Of a DNA stretch of 28,858 bases, positions 17,966 through 26,181 are shown piece by piece. The stretch is from Phocaeicola_A sp964444735 (lineage in GTDB: Bacteria > Bacteroidota > Bacteroidia > Bacteroidales > Bacteroidaceae). Position 1 is the first letter of the stretch. Each line of letters opens with the position of its first letter. A model generated the notes under the pieces. That model was not told the DNA's origin, searched no databases, and saw only the letters and a list, made by a program, of their open reading frames with translations. Made by a program: the position numbers and the translations under genes. The DNA lies in the NCBI GenBank assembly GCA_964444735.1, contig CAYUIJ010000018.1, positions 1 to 28,858 of the forward strand, in the 5' to 3' direction.

Positions 17966-19033
17966 TTACTTCTTGACTTTTATCATTATCTCATTCTTCG
18001 GATGCTTGGGATCATTAGTTATCATCAACACACGCTGTGTTCTCTTTGCATCGCTTTTCAAATACTTCGCATTGACAGAAATATACATCTTCGTAGATTT
18101 TCCAGGAGCCAGAGACTGTTCTTTCAACGAGACATTCAGTGCCGGACTCGTTACTTGTATATCTTCCATCTTAAGATCGGAACGGCCGGTATTTGTAATG
18201 ACTATATGCTTTTTCATGGTTTTCTTGTTATCCATTCCGCCAAAATCTATCTCCGTCGCAGACAACCGGACTACCGGAGCCATCGCTCTCTGGGCCGCCG
18301 TTAATTTTGAGAAATCCGGCAACAATACAGAGATTACATCAAGCTGATTATCCTCACCAACCTTGTCTCCAGGATAACGTGCCAAATAGACATTCACACG
18401 GTTTATTCCCAAAAAAGGATATTTCTCACTATGGAATATCAAGCGTATCACTCCCGTTTCCTTTGGAGCCAGTTTTTCCGGAATAGCCTTTGCCTCAATA
18501 TACGAAGGAAGATGCATCAATACCGGAACATAGTCTTTTGAAGAACCGTTTGCTACTTTCAGGTCAAACGTGGGCCTATCTTCTTTATTGGCATCTGCAA
18601 ACTCGATATGATTTGTGTCTAAATGAATGTTTCCTATCTGTATCGGGTAATTGTGAGAATAATCTACCACATCGGCACTCACAACTCCAGTCACAGACAA
18701 ATCATACGGTCTGGACTTCGCATTGGAATAAACCTGCACAGACTTATGAAAATGTCCCAGCATCTTGGCATCAAAAACGGCTTCAATGACTCCCTTATGG
18801 TACGGACGAACCGGCTTTTTAGTCCATGAAGACACAATACATCCACACGAGGATTCCACATTATGAATGACAAGAGTCTCATTTCCCGTATTTGTAAACT
18901 CAAACTTCGCCGTTATCGGCTGTTTCCACATAATGGCACCAAAATCATAAGTCTCTCTTTCGAAAGAAATTTTCGGCTGCGCTTCTAAAAAAACAGAGAT
19001 TATAATACTGATTGCCAACAGAATATATTTCAT
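17966..19033 (-). CDS. DUF1573 domain-containing exported protein
   Basis: I chose the ATG at 19033 (355 aa) over an upstream ATG at 19090, because it gives a clean signal peptide (MKYILLAISIIISVFLEAQ) and the upstream part overlaps the promoter. The mature part has two Ig-like repeats of the DUF1573 type: PKISFERETYDFGAI...FEFTNTGNETLVI...SSCGC near the N-terminus, and ATEIDFGGMD...ITNTGRSDLKM later. These ASH/Ig-like proteins are common in Bacteroidetes and are exported; function is unknown. The SCGC pair in the first repeat is typical of the family. A TATCTTTG -7 box is at 19073-19066. It is divergent from a small lipoprotein gene. Confidence 0.88.
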   Translation of the reverse strand: MKYILLAISIIISVFLEAQPKISFERETYDFGAIMWKQPITAKFEFTNTGNETLVIHNVESSCGCIVSSWTKKPVRPYHKGVIEAVFDAKMLGHFHKSVQVYSNAKSRPYDLSVTGVVSADVVDYSHNYPIQIGNIHLDTNHIEFADANKEDRPTFDLKVANGSSKDYVPVLMHLPSYIEAKAIPEKLAPKETGVIRLIFHSEKYPFLGINRVNVYLARYPGDKVGEDNQLDVISVLLPDFSKLTAAQRAMAPVVRLSATEIDFGGMDNKKTMKKHIVITNTGRSDLKMEDIQVTSPALNVSLKEQSLAPGKSTKMYISVNAKYLKSDAKRTQRVLMITNDPKHPKNEIMIKVKK

Positions 19034-19065
19034 AAGACAAAACTTCTCACTAATAAGATATAAGA

Positions 19066-19073
19066 CAAAGATA
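19066..19073 (-). promoter_or_regulatory. -7-like element for the DUF1573 gene
   Basis: TATCTTTG on the minus strand fits TAnnTTTG, 33 bp before the chosen start at 19033. It overlaps codons of the longer possible start, which supports the shorter one. Confidence 0.5.
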
Positions 19074-19114
19074 CGACATTTTAAAAGCATACAGCTGCTT
19101 TTATCTGTAAATCT

Positions 19115-19147
19115 TTTGTTAAGTATGGATTTTTATCCTTAACTTTG
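19115..19147 (+). promoter_or_regulatory. Promoter for the small lipoprotein gene
   Basis: TTTG (19115-19118), 21 nt, then TAACTTTG (19140-19147): both boxes of the Bacteroides consensus, 26 bp before the ATG. Confidence 0.65.
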
Positions 19148-19173
19148 CCTGAAACCTGAAATTATTAAACATA

Positions 19174-19596
19174 ATGAAAACTGATTTTAAGTTTTATTGG
19201 CTGCTTGTATTGACGATGCTCATAACGGTTAGTCTCACGTCTTGTGAAGATGACGAGGAGACAGGTTATGACTTATCGGGAATGTGCGGCCAAAGCTGGT
19301 ATGGCGATTTCGGAGCATCCGACACAGACGGATACCCACTATACAGCGAACTTATGTTTGTGGCAGGTCAATCAAACAGTCATGGCAGCGGATGGGAAAA
19401 GACCTATTATCAGGATAATTTTGAACTGTGCTATCAGGATAATTTTGACTGGGTTGTAGACAACGGCATACTATATATTTATTATAGGAATCAAGATCTA
19501 CTGGTAATCCACGATTTTTACGTAGGCCACCGTACTTTCAGGGGTTACTTTGAAAACGGGGTAGAATTTTACCTTTCTCTGGACAGGCGATGGTAA
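19174..19596 (+). CDS. Small lipoprotein of unknown function
   Basis: This 140-aa protein has a lipoprotein signal peptide ending in the lipobox LTSC (Cys24), followed by acidic EDDEE, which in Bacteroidetes often favours outer-membrane export. The mature part is rich in Tyr, Trp, Asp and Gly and looks like a small beta-rich domain. I do not recognise a family. Two copies of YQDNF lie eight residues apart and come from a 17-nt exact direct repeat in the DNA (19408-19424 and 19432-19448). It has its own promoter-like site and is followed by a tRNA array, so it is probably monocistronic. Confidence 0.75.
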   Translation: MKTDFKFYWLLVLTMLITVSLTSCEDDEETGYDLSGMCGQSWYGDFGASDTDGYPLYSELMFVAGQSNSHGSGWEKTYYQDNFELCYQDNFDWVVDNGILYIYYRNQDLLVIHDFYVGHRTFRGYFENGVEFYLSLDRRW

Positions 19597-19678
19597 GCAT
19601 ACAAGTGTCTACGATACATAACAAGCACTTATATCTGGCAAGTTCTCAAGATAATTTTACAATATTTTTAAAACAAAA

Positions 19679-19709
19679 TTTGGAATTAAAGAAATAAATA
19701 TTACCTTCG
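19679..19709 (+). promoter_or_regulatory. Promoter of the tRNA array
   Basis: TTTG (19679-19682), exactly 19 nt, then TACCTTCG (19702-19709), fitting the Bacteroides consensus with TTCG as the -7 variant. It lies 22 bp before tRNA-Val. Confidence 0.7.
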
Positions 19710-19731
19710 CGTCTGCTTTCTAACGCAAAGA

Positions 19732-19806
19732 GGGCGTTTAGCTCAGCTGGTTCAGAGCATCTGCCTTACAAGCAGAGGGTCGGCGGTTCGAATCCGTCAA
19801 CGCCCA
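19732..19806 (+). tRNA. tRNA-Val (anticodon UAC)
   Basis: Complete cloverleaf of 75 nt. The acceptor GGGCGUU pairs with AACGCCC, discriminator A, D arm GCTC/GAGC, anticodon loop CTTACAA with anticodon TAC, and a T arm containing GGTTCGAATCC. CCA is not encoded. It is the first gene of the tRNA array. Confidence 0.97.
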
Positions 19807-19840
19807 CACTGTCGGGTATGACACATCCCAATATAATATT

Positions 19841-19913
19841 GCGGAAATAGCTCAGTTGGTAGAGCATAACCTTGCCAAGGTTAGGGTCGCGAGTTCGAGT
19901 CTCGTTTTCCGCT
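19841..19913 (+). tRNA. tRNA-Gly (anticodon GCC)
   Basis: Complete cloverleaf of 73 nt. The acceptor GCGGAAA pairs with TTTCCGC, discriminator T as usual for Gly, anticodon loop TTGCCAA with anticodon GCC, and a T arm containing GAGTTCGAGTCTC. It lies 34 bp after tRNA-Val and is probably cotranscribed with it. Confidence 0.97.
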
Positions 19914-19921
19914 CAGGATAT

Positions 19922-19976
19922 GCTGTCGTGGCTCAGTGGCAGAGCATCCTTTGGCAGGACCGGTCTTGTTGACAGT
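19922..19976 (+). pseudogene. Degenerate tRNA-like sequence lacking a T arm
   Basis: Starting 9 nt after tRNA-Gly, GCTGTCG (19922-19928) can pair with TGACAGT (19970-19976) with two G-U pairs. A correct D arm GCTC/GAGC with loop AGTGGCA follows, then a short anticodon-like hairpin TCCT/AGGA. No T arm or TTC signature is present, so the total is only 55 nt. It resembles a tRNA-Thr(GGU)-like gene with its 3' part deleted, but the identity is a guess. Confidence 0.4.
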
Positions 19977-19995
19977 CCTTATAGTATGTCAAAAC

Positions 19996-20062
19996 GAGAA
20001 CGGCTCAGTAGGCAGGGCATGGGCCTCCAAAACGAGGGTAAGAATTTTGATTTTGTCTTCTC
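19996..20062 (+). pseudogene. Second degenerate tRNA-like sequence (tRNA-Trp-like loop)
   Basis: GAGAA (19996-20000) can pair with TTCTC (20058-20062). In between, GCTC/GGGC forms a D-arm-like hairpin and CTCCAAA matches the anticodon loop of tRNA-Trp(CCA), but the anticodon stem is mispaired and the T arm lacks GTTCGA. It looks like a decayed tRNA. Confidence 0.35.
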
Positions 20063-20075
20063 TATCCGGCATAAG

Positions 20076-20104
20076 AAAGCTGTAATTTTTTTATTACAGC
20101 TTTT
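20076..20104 (+). terminator. Terminator of the tRNA array
   Basis: AAAGCTGTAAT pairs perfectly with ATTACAGCTTT over 11 bp with a T6 loop, followed by T. It separates the tRNA array from engB. Confidence 0.85.
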
Positions 20105-20165
20105 ATTGTGGGTAAACAAACATAAACGCAATATTCACATAAGAAGAGACTCATTTTTATAATCT

Positions 20166-20762
20166 ATGGAAATCAAAAGTGCGGAATTCATTATCAGCAA
20201 TACGCGTATAGACAAATGTCCTAAAAATAATTTGCCAGAATATGCTTTCATCGGACGTTCCAATGTAGGCAAATCCAGTTTGATAAACATGCTTGCCAAT
20301 CGTCAAAAACTGGCAATGACTTCAGCTACTCCCGGAAAGACATTGCTCATCAATCATTTTCTCATAAATAAAGAGTGGTACTTGGTTGACCTCCCTGGAT
20401 ATGGATTTGCCAAAAGAGGAAAAAAACAACAGGAAAAAATACACCAAATTATCAGGCAGTATATATTGCAGCGTGAACAACTGACCAGTTTGTTTCTCCT
20501 TATAGATTGCCGTCTGGAGCCTCAACGGATAGATTTGGTATTTATTGAATGGCTGGGCGAAAACGGCATACCATTTGCTATCATCTTTACAAAAGCAGAC
20601 AAGTTGAGCAACAGGAAAGTACTTGAAAACGTAAACAACTACCTTGAGCATTTGAAAGAACAATGGGAAGAACTGCCTTCCCACTTCATTACGTCTTCTG
20701 AAAAGAAAACAGGAAGAGCTGAAGTGCTTGACTATATCGAATCAATAAACAGACAATTATAA
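20166..20762 (+). CDS. engB: Ribosome biogenesis GTPase EngB (YsxC/YihA)
   Basis: This 198-aa TRAFAC GTPase has G1 GRSNVGKS at 30-37, G3 DLPGYG at 75-80 and G4 TKADK at 142-146. Length is typical of EngB (195-210). The family is essential in many bacteria and helps assemble the large ribosomal subunit. The gene follows the tRNA-array terminator by about 60 bp, but I found no clear -33/-7 pair in that gap. The next gene to the right is convergent recQ, so engB is probably monocistronic. Confidence 0.95.
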   Translation: MEIKSAEFIISNTRIDKCPKNNLPEYAFIGRSNVGKSSLINMLANRQKLAMTSATPGKTLLINHFLINKEWYLVDLPGYGFAKRGKKQQEKIHQIIRQYILQREQLTSLFLLIDCRLEPQRIDLVFIEWLGENGIPFAIIFTKADKLSNRKVLENVNNYLEHLKEQWEELPSHFITSSEKKTGRAEVLDYIESINRQL

Positions 20763-21235
20763 CTGGTGACCGGAGTTTTCTTTCTTTTCAGGAAGCCGGT
20801 AGGATTTTCACCAAAATAATCTTTGTAACATCTGGTAAATAAAAGTGCTTGTAAATTCAGTAGTCGGCAAAAAGCCGTTACAACCTTATAACACTGCAGG
20901 CGATTGCAAGCGGCAATCGCGATGATTGCCGGAAACGGAGCTATGGGATCATTCTGCACGGCGGATGATTCCTGCATGTTTTTTTGACTCAACGATGTCA
21001 GAGTATACGCCGGAAGCCGGAAGAAAGCATACTTGCCGTCACCGTAATCCGGCCGTGTCCGAAGCGGGAATGCATGCAATGAGAGAGGAGAACTGCCCGG
21101 CCTTGCCCATGAAAAGCCCTCCGGGAATATAACAGGAACTCTTCTTGAGACCGTTTGTAGACGGCATACGGCTTCACAAAGCCGAAGATCGATATATCAA
21201 TAGCAAACACATGACAATCTATACATAACTCATTT
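20763..21235. other. 473-bp spacer between engB and recQ: AraC-type remnant plus hairpins
   Basis: No complete gene is supported. On the minus strand 20869-20777 encodes an AraC-type helix-turn-helix tail (see separate entry). The rest holds short hairpins: overlapping arms at 20901-20930, CCGT/ACGG at 21151-21164 and CGGCTT/AAGCCG at 21169-21184. No T-rich intrinsic terminator was recognised for either flanking convergent gene. Confidence 0.6.
20777..20869 (-). pseudogene. Remnant of an AraC family regulator (C-terminal HTH)
   Basis: The minus strand reads CRLLNLQALLFTRCYKDYFG followed by ENPTGFLKRKK. This fits the end of the AraC/XylS signature: NL, four residues, F, three residues, Y, and G-E-N-P before a final aromatic-basic tail. 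Nothing upstream in any minus-strand frame looks like the rest of an AraC protein, and the reading frame has no convincing start. It is best read as a fragment. Chance similarity cannot be excluded. Confidence 0.4.
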
Positions 21236-23050
21236 TTACAGTTTCAGATAATGCCGGATAAGAGTGACAAATTCTTTTCCGTATTTTTCTTTCTTAAACT
21301 CTCCCACACCGCTGATCATTCCAAATTCATCAACGGTAGTGGGCTTGATGTCACATATCAGATGAAGTGTCTTGTCACTAAGGACAATGTATGCCGGATA
21401 TCCCTGTTCATCGGATAGTTTCTTGCGATGTTTTCTGAGTATTTCGAATAAAGCTTTATCCGGACTGTTCACTTCAGCAGGTACGGATTGGGGCAGCCTG
21501 GTTGTATGTGATGTTTTTGAAGCTTTGGATTCGGTTTGTCGTTCGTGTTTGACAACGGCCAGCATGGCTTTGGACTCACCGAACAATACCTTTTCTCCAC
21601 TTTTTGTTATTTTCAGATGATTGTTCTCGTTATACGCTATTTCGAAGTATCCCAACTGAAGCATTTGCAGAAGATAGCTTTGCCAGTCACGTGCAGGAAC
21701 GTCTCTTCCTGCACCAAAGGTTTTCAGCCTGTCAAATCCGTTTTCGGTTATCTCCTGGATACGGTTCCCTCTCAGTACATTGACCAATAGGTGCGCGCTG
21801 ATTTTCTGATCGGCTCTCATAACGGCACTCAATGCCTTTTGTACGAGTATGCTTCCGTCAAATCGCTGTGGAGGATTCTTGCAAACATCGCAATGCCCGC
21901 AATCGTATTCACGGCTTTCACCAAAATAGTTGAGCAGTATGCGGCGGCGGCAGATTTCGGCTTCGGCATATTGTTGCATACGGTGAAGCTTGTCCAGATT
22001 GATTCCTTGCTGCGCGCTTTCGTTGGCAAATTTTGACAGCAATATGATATCGCTCATTGAATAGAACAGCAATGTATCGCTTTCAAGTCCGTCACGTCCT
22101 GCCCGGCCTATTTCCTGATAAAAGTTCTCAATGCTTTTTGGTAAATTATAATGAATAACCCATCTGACGTCTGATTTGTCTATCCCCATACCGAATGCAA
22201 TGGTGGCGCAAACCACTTGTACACGGTCGTTTATAAAATCCTCTTGTGCCCTGTCACGATCTTGCGGACTAAGGCCCGCGTGGTAGATTGCGACAGCAAT
22301 TCCGTGTCTTTGCAAGACTGCCGCCACATTCTCAGTCTTGTTGCGGCTCATACAGTATATGATGCCGCTTTGATTTTTATGTTTGCCGATAAATTCAAGT
22401 ATGGTTTTTATCTTTTCTTTTTGCCTGTATCCTCTTCTCACGTCAAGATTCAAATTGGGGCGGTCGAATGAGGAAATGAAGACGCCGGGATTTTTTAACT
22501 GCAGCTGTCTGATGATATCCGTCTGCGTAATCTTGTCCGCCGTAGCGGTAAGTGCAATCATAGGAATTTGCGGAAACTCTTTTCTTAATATTTTAAGTTG
22601 CGTGTATTCCGGCCGGAAATCGTGTCCCCATTGTGATATGCAATGGGCTTCATCTATGGCAAATAATGCTATTTGAATGTCTTTTAGCAGAAAGTTGACT
22701 TCGGCAAGCAACCGTTCAGGTGATATATATAACAATTTTATATTCCCCTTTAAGCATTCTCTGCGTATATTCATATTTTCGGTATCGGTATTGTTGCTGT
22801 GGAACGCCGCCGCCTTTATCCCGTTTGCCCTTAAACTTTCAACCTGGTCTTTCATTAATGATATAAGTGGGGATATCACAATAGTGATACCTTCCATTAT
22901 CAGCGCAGGCAGCTGATAGCATATGGATTTTCCTCCGCCGGTAGGCATTAGAGCCAGTGTGTCTTTGTGCTCCAATACGCTGTGGATAATTTCCTGTTGG
23001 AGAGGGCGGAATGTGTCATAACCGAAATAGGTCTTAAGCGTATGTTGCAT
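21236..23050 (-). CDS. recQ: ATP-dependent DNA helicase RecQ
   Basis: This 604-aa superfamily 2 helicase has Walker A PTGGGKS at 36-42, DEAH at 132-135 with the aromatic-rich loop HCISQWGHDFRPEY, GRAGRDG near 320, the RecQ zinc-binding Cys set (CRRRILLNYFG...CGHCDVC) and a C-terminal HRDC domain ending at the stop. Length fits the shorter of the RecQ forms found in Bacteroides. It unwinds 3'-5' in recombination and repair. A TATCTTCG -7-like box is at 23088-23081. It is convergent with engB and divergent from the DPP III gene. Confidence 0.95.
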   Translation of the reverse strand: MQHTLKTYFGYDTFRPLQQEIIHSVLEHKDTLALMPTGGGKSICYQLPALIMEGITIVISPLISLMKDQVESLRANGIKAAAFHSNNTDTENMNIRRECLKGNIKLLYISPERLLAEVNFLLKDIQIALFAIDEAHCISQWGHDFRPEYTQLKILRKEFPQIPMIALTATADKITQTDIIRQLQLKNPGVFISSFDRPNLNLDVRRGYRQKEKIKTILEFIGKHKNQSGIIYCMSRNKTENVAAVLQRHGIAVAIYHAGLSPQDRDRAQEDFINDRVQVVCATIAFGMGIDKSDVRWVIHYNLPKSIENFYQEIGRAGRDGLESDTLLFYSMSDIILLSKFANESAQQGINLDKLHRMQQYAEAEICRRRILLNYFGESREYDCGHCDVCKNPPQRFDGSILVQKALSAVMRADQKISAHLLVNVLRGNRIQEITENGFDRLKTFGAGRDVPARDWQSYLLQMLQLGYFEIAYNENNHLKITKSGEKVLFGESKAMLAVVKHERQTESKASKTSHTTRLPQSVPAEVNSPDKALFEILRKHRKKLSDEQGYPAYIVLSDKTLHLICDIKPTTVDEFGMISGVGEFKKEKYGKEFVTLIRHYLKL

Positions 23051-23080
23051 AGGAATTGCTTGGTTTTTCTGTTTGTCTTG

Positions 23081-23088
23081 CGAAGATA
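23081..23088 (-). promoter_or_regulatory. -7-like element for recQ
   Basis: TATCTTCG on the minus strand, 31 bp before the recQ start. No clear -33 box was seen. Between here and 23314 the 407-bp recQ/DPP III spacer shows nothing I can name. Confidence 0.4.
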
Positions 23089-23314
23089 CATATAAAATCC
23101 GGCTTCGGCTGTATGGATATAAACTTATGGGCTTGGCTGTTATGAAAAAAGGTTTTCACTTGCAAAAAAACGGATTATCTTGTTCTGTTTCTTAATTATT
23201 GCATGGCTTCGGCAAATAGTATTCGATATAGAATACCGCTTTTATATGAAATCTGTTGAGTAAATTGGAAATTTGACATATTTCGTTTTATACATAAATA
23301 AAGTCCTCTGCTAA

Positions 23315-23345
23315 TAATCTTTTTCTTAAAAAAAGATTAACTTTG
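23315..23345 (+). promoter_or_regulatory. Inverted repeat overlapping the -7 box of the DPP III operon
   Basis: TAATCTTTTT (23315-23324) and AAAAAGATTA (23330-23339) form a perfect 10-bp inverted repeat with a 5-nt spacer. The right arm runs into TAACTTTG (23338-23345), a TAnnTTTG -7 box. This layout suits an operator, but an A/T-rich hairpin by chance is possible. Confidence 0.45.
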
Positions 23346-23457
23346 CATAGCTTGTGTCTCTATGCAGGCTTTGCTATTTAATAAGCGAAGATGCATTTTT
23401 GAATTCGGCCTTTTTGAAATAACCTTTTTCTTTTATGGAATTTTAAATATAAGAATT

Positions 23458-25509
23458 ATGAAAAAAACAGTAGTGCAAATGGCTGTAGCAACTATGTTAC
23501 TGACTGCTTGTGGCACATCCAAAAAAAAGGAAACGGTGCCTGCCGATGATTTTAATTATACGGTAGAACGGTTTGCCGACTTGCAGATCTTACGTTACAA
23601 AGTGAAGGATTTTGATAAACTGAGCTTGAAACAGAAAGAGCTGGTTTATTATTTGTCACAAGCCGCGTTGGAAGGACGTGATATTTTGTTTGACCAAAAC
23701 GGTAAGTACAACCTGGTTATCCGTCAGATGTTGGAAACAGTATATACAGACTATCAAGGCGATAGGACCGATTCAAACTTCGTTAATATGGAAGTCTATC
23801 TGAAAAGAGTATGGTTCTCCAATGGAATTCATCACCATTATGCGGCCGATAAGTTTGTGCCGGGATTTACACCTGAATTTTTCAAAGCCGCTTTGCAAAG
23901 TGTAGACCAGAAAAAACTTCCATTGGCCGGAGGGGAGACATTGGACCAGTTGTGTAAGGAAGTATTCCCCGTGATATTTAATCCGGAAATAATGAAAAAG
24001 CGGGTTAACCAGGCAGATGGTGAGGATTTGATTCTGACTTCTGCTTCCAACTATTATGAGGGCGTGACCCAGGCTGAGGCTGAAAAGTTCTATAACAGCA
24101 TGAAGAACCCGAATGATACAATGCCTGTAATGTATGGTATGAATAGCCGTTTGGTAAAAGAAAACGGGAAGATCTTTGAAAAGGTATGGAAGGCAGGCGG
24201 TTTGTATGGAAAAGCGATTGAAAAGATTGTCTATTGGTTGAAGAAAGCTGAAGAAGTAGCAGAAAATGAACGGCAGAAAGCCGTAATCAACAAGTTGGTC
24301 GAGTTCTATACTACCGGCGATTTGAAGACTTTTGACGACTATGCCATTCTGTGGGTAGAAGACCAGGATTCGAAAGTGAACTTTGTGAACGGATTTACTG
24401 AAAGCTATGGCGATCCGCTCGGATTGAAGGCAAGCTGGGAAGCTATTGTCAACTTTAGAGATGAAGAGGCTACCCGGCGCACGGCGACATTGAGTGCCAA
24501 TGCGCAATGGTTTGAAGATAATTCTCCGGTTGACAGGCGCTTCAAGAAAGAAACCGTAAAAGGTGTATCGGCTAATGTCATTACTGCCGCCATTCTGGGT
24601 GGAGACCTTTATCCATCGACTGCCATTGGCATCAACTTGCCGAACTCCAACTGGATTCGCAGTGTCCACGGATCAAAATCGGTAACCATTGCCAACCTGA
24701 CCGACGCTTACAACAAGACTGCTCACGGGAACGGTTTCAATGAAGAATTCGCATATAGTGACGTAGAGCGTGCGCTGCTGGATAAATACGGTGATTTGAC
24801 CGGAGATTTGCATACTGATTTGCATGAATGTCTGGGGCATGGTTCCGGTCAGTTGTTGCCGGGAGTTGATCAGGATGCATTGAAATCATACGGCTCAACC
24901 ATTGAAGAGGCCCGCGCCGACCTGTTCGGCTTGTATTACTTGGCTGATGCGAAAATGGTTGAGCTGGAATTGGTCCCAGACACAGAAGCCTATAAAGGAG
25001 AGTATTATTCATATATGATGAACGGACTGATGACACAGCTTGTGCGTATTGAGCCGGGGAACAATATAGAAGAGGCGCATATGCGTAACCGTCAGTTGAT
25101 TGCACGTTGGGCGTTTGAAAATGGGAAAGCCGGAAATGTAGTGGAATTGGTGAAGAAAAACGGAAAGACCTATGTGAGGATTAACGATTATGAAAAGCTT
25201 CGCGGCCTGTTCGGCAAGCTCCTCGCTGAAATCCAGCGTATCAAATCGGAAGGCGATTTCAATGCCGCACGAAATCTGGTAGAGACCTATGCTGTAAAGA
25301 TTGATCCCGAATTGCATAAAGAAGTACTCGCACGTTATGAGAAACTGCGTCTGGCTCCTTACAAAGGGTTCGTCAATCCGGTATATGAGCTTGTTACCGA
25401 CAAAGACGGGAATATTATTGATGTAACCGTTTCATACAAAGAAGGCTATGCGGAACAGATGCTGCGTTACAGCAAAGAATATGCCAACCTGCCTTATCGT
25501 AACGAATAA
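23458..25509 (+). CDS. Dipeptidyl peptidase III family lipoprotein (M49)
   Basis: I chose the ATG at 23458 (683 aa) because it gives a lipoprotein signal peptide ending LTAC (Cys18); a longer frame to 23362 adds residues without that signal. The zinc motif is HECLGH at 456-461 (M49 HExxxH form) and the second Glu lies in EEARAD at 483-488. These define DPP III, which removes dipeptides from peptide N-termini. The lipobox places it in the cell envelope, with a role in peptide uptake or turnover. The C-terminal end, VNPVYELVTDKDGNIIDVTVSY, is typical of Bacteroides members. The AlkD-like gene follows after 6 bp and is likely cotranscribed. Confidence 0.93.
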   Translation: MKKTVVQMAVATMLLTACGTSKKKETVPADDFNYTVERFADLQILRYKVKDFDKLSLKQKELVYYLSQAALEGRDILFDQNGKYNLVIRQMLETVYTDYQGDRTDSNFVNMEVYLKRVWFSNGIHHHYAADKFVPGFTPEFFKAALQSVDQKKLPLAGGETLDQLCKEVFPVIFNPEIMKKRVNQADGEDLILTSASNYYEGVTQAEAEKFYNSMKNPNDTMPVMYGMNSRLVKENGKIFEKVWKAGGLYGKAIEKIVYWLKKAEEVAENERQKAVINKLVEFYTTGDLKTFDDYAILWVEDQDSKVNFVNGFTESYGDPLGLKASWEAIVNFRDEEATRRTATLSANAQWFEDNSPVDRRFKKETVKGVSANVITAAILGGDLYPSTAIGINLPNSNWIRSVHGSKSVTIANLTDAYNKTAHGNGFNEEFAYSDVERALLDKYGDLTGDLHTDLHECLGHGSGQLLPGVDQDALKSYGSTIEEARADLFGLYYLADAKMVELELVPDTEAYKGEYYSYMMNGLMTQLVRIEPGNNIEEAHMRNRQLIARWAFENGKAGNVVELVKKNGKTYVRINDYEKLRGLFGKLLAEIQRIKSEGDFNAARNLVETYAVKIDPELHKEVLARYEKLRLAPYKGFVNPVYELVTDKDGNIIDVTVSYKEGYAEQMLRYSKEYANLPYRNE

Positions 25510-25515
25510 TTCCGC

Positions 25516-26181
25516 ATGGATTTACAGGAAACCTTAAAGAATATAAAGACACAGCTCCGTTTGGGCATGAACGGAGCTGTGGCTGAAAGTATGCGCGATA
25601 AGGGACTCAACTACAAACTTAATTTTGGAGTCGGAATTCCCCGTCTGAAAGAAATTGCGGCACAATATCCCAAAGGGCGCCGGCTGGCGCAGGCTTTATG
25701 GAAAGAGAATATCCGTGAGGCGAAGATTCTTGCCGGAATGTTGCAGCCTGTCGGCAGTTTCTGTCCGGAAATTGCCGATATTTGGGTGGAAGACATGCAT
25801 TATCCGGAAATTGCCGAGCAGACTTGTCAGAATCTGTTTCAGCATTTGCCCTATGCTTCGGAAAAAGCTTTTGAATGGATTGCCTGCGAACGTGAATATT
25901 TTGCGGCATGCGGATACTTGATATTGGCCCGCCTGTTTGCCAAAGGACAGACCTTGAACGAGCGTTCGGCCAATGAATACCTTGACCAGGTTGCCGCGGC
26001 ATTGCAGTCGGATCCCTCGTTTGTACGCAGATGCGCCTATGCGTCCATTATTAAATACGTACGGTTGGGGGAAGCCGAAGTAACGAAGGCCTTGAAAGCG
26101 CTGTTGCCTCTGAAAGATTCGGTCAATGAAAGTGTACGGCTCATTTATGGGCAGATAAAATCAGAGACAGAATGGGAATAA
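25516..26181 (+). CDS. AlkD-like DNA alkylation repair protein
   Basis: This 221-aa, mostly alpha-helical protein fits the AlkD/AlkC HEAT-repeat glycosylase family: NFGVGIPRLKEIAAQYPKGRRLAQALWKENIREAKILAGML in the first 80 residues, then WVEDMHYPEIAEQTCQNLF and further helix pairs. AlkD enzymes remove bulky or positively charged alkylated bases without flipping them. Which catalytic residues are kept I could not confirm by eye, so activity is uncertain. It is 6 bp after the DPP III gene; the functional link is not obvious. A terminator follows. Confidence 0.85.
   Translation: MDLQETLKNIKTQLRLGMNGAVAESMRDKGLNYKLNFGVGIPRLKEIAAQYPKGRRLAQALWKENIREAKILAGMLQPVGSFCPEIADIWVEDMHYPEIAEQTCQNLFQHLPYASEKAFEWIACEREYFAACGYLILARLFAKGQTLNERSANEYLDQVAAALQSDPSFVRRCAYASIIKYVRLGEAEVTKALKALLPLKDSVNESVRLIYGQIKSETEWE

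Noticed and set aside
17966..19090. Longer start of the DUF1573 protein at 19090
   Set aside because: The extra 19 residues precede a perfect signal peptide and cover the likely -7 box.
23773..24669. 298-aa minus-strand ORF
   Set aside because: It lies fully antisense to the DPP III gene, with a composition typical of a shadow frame.
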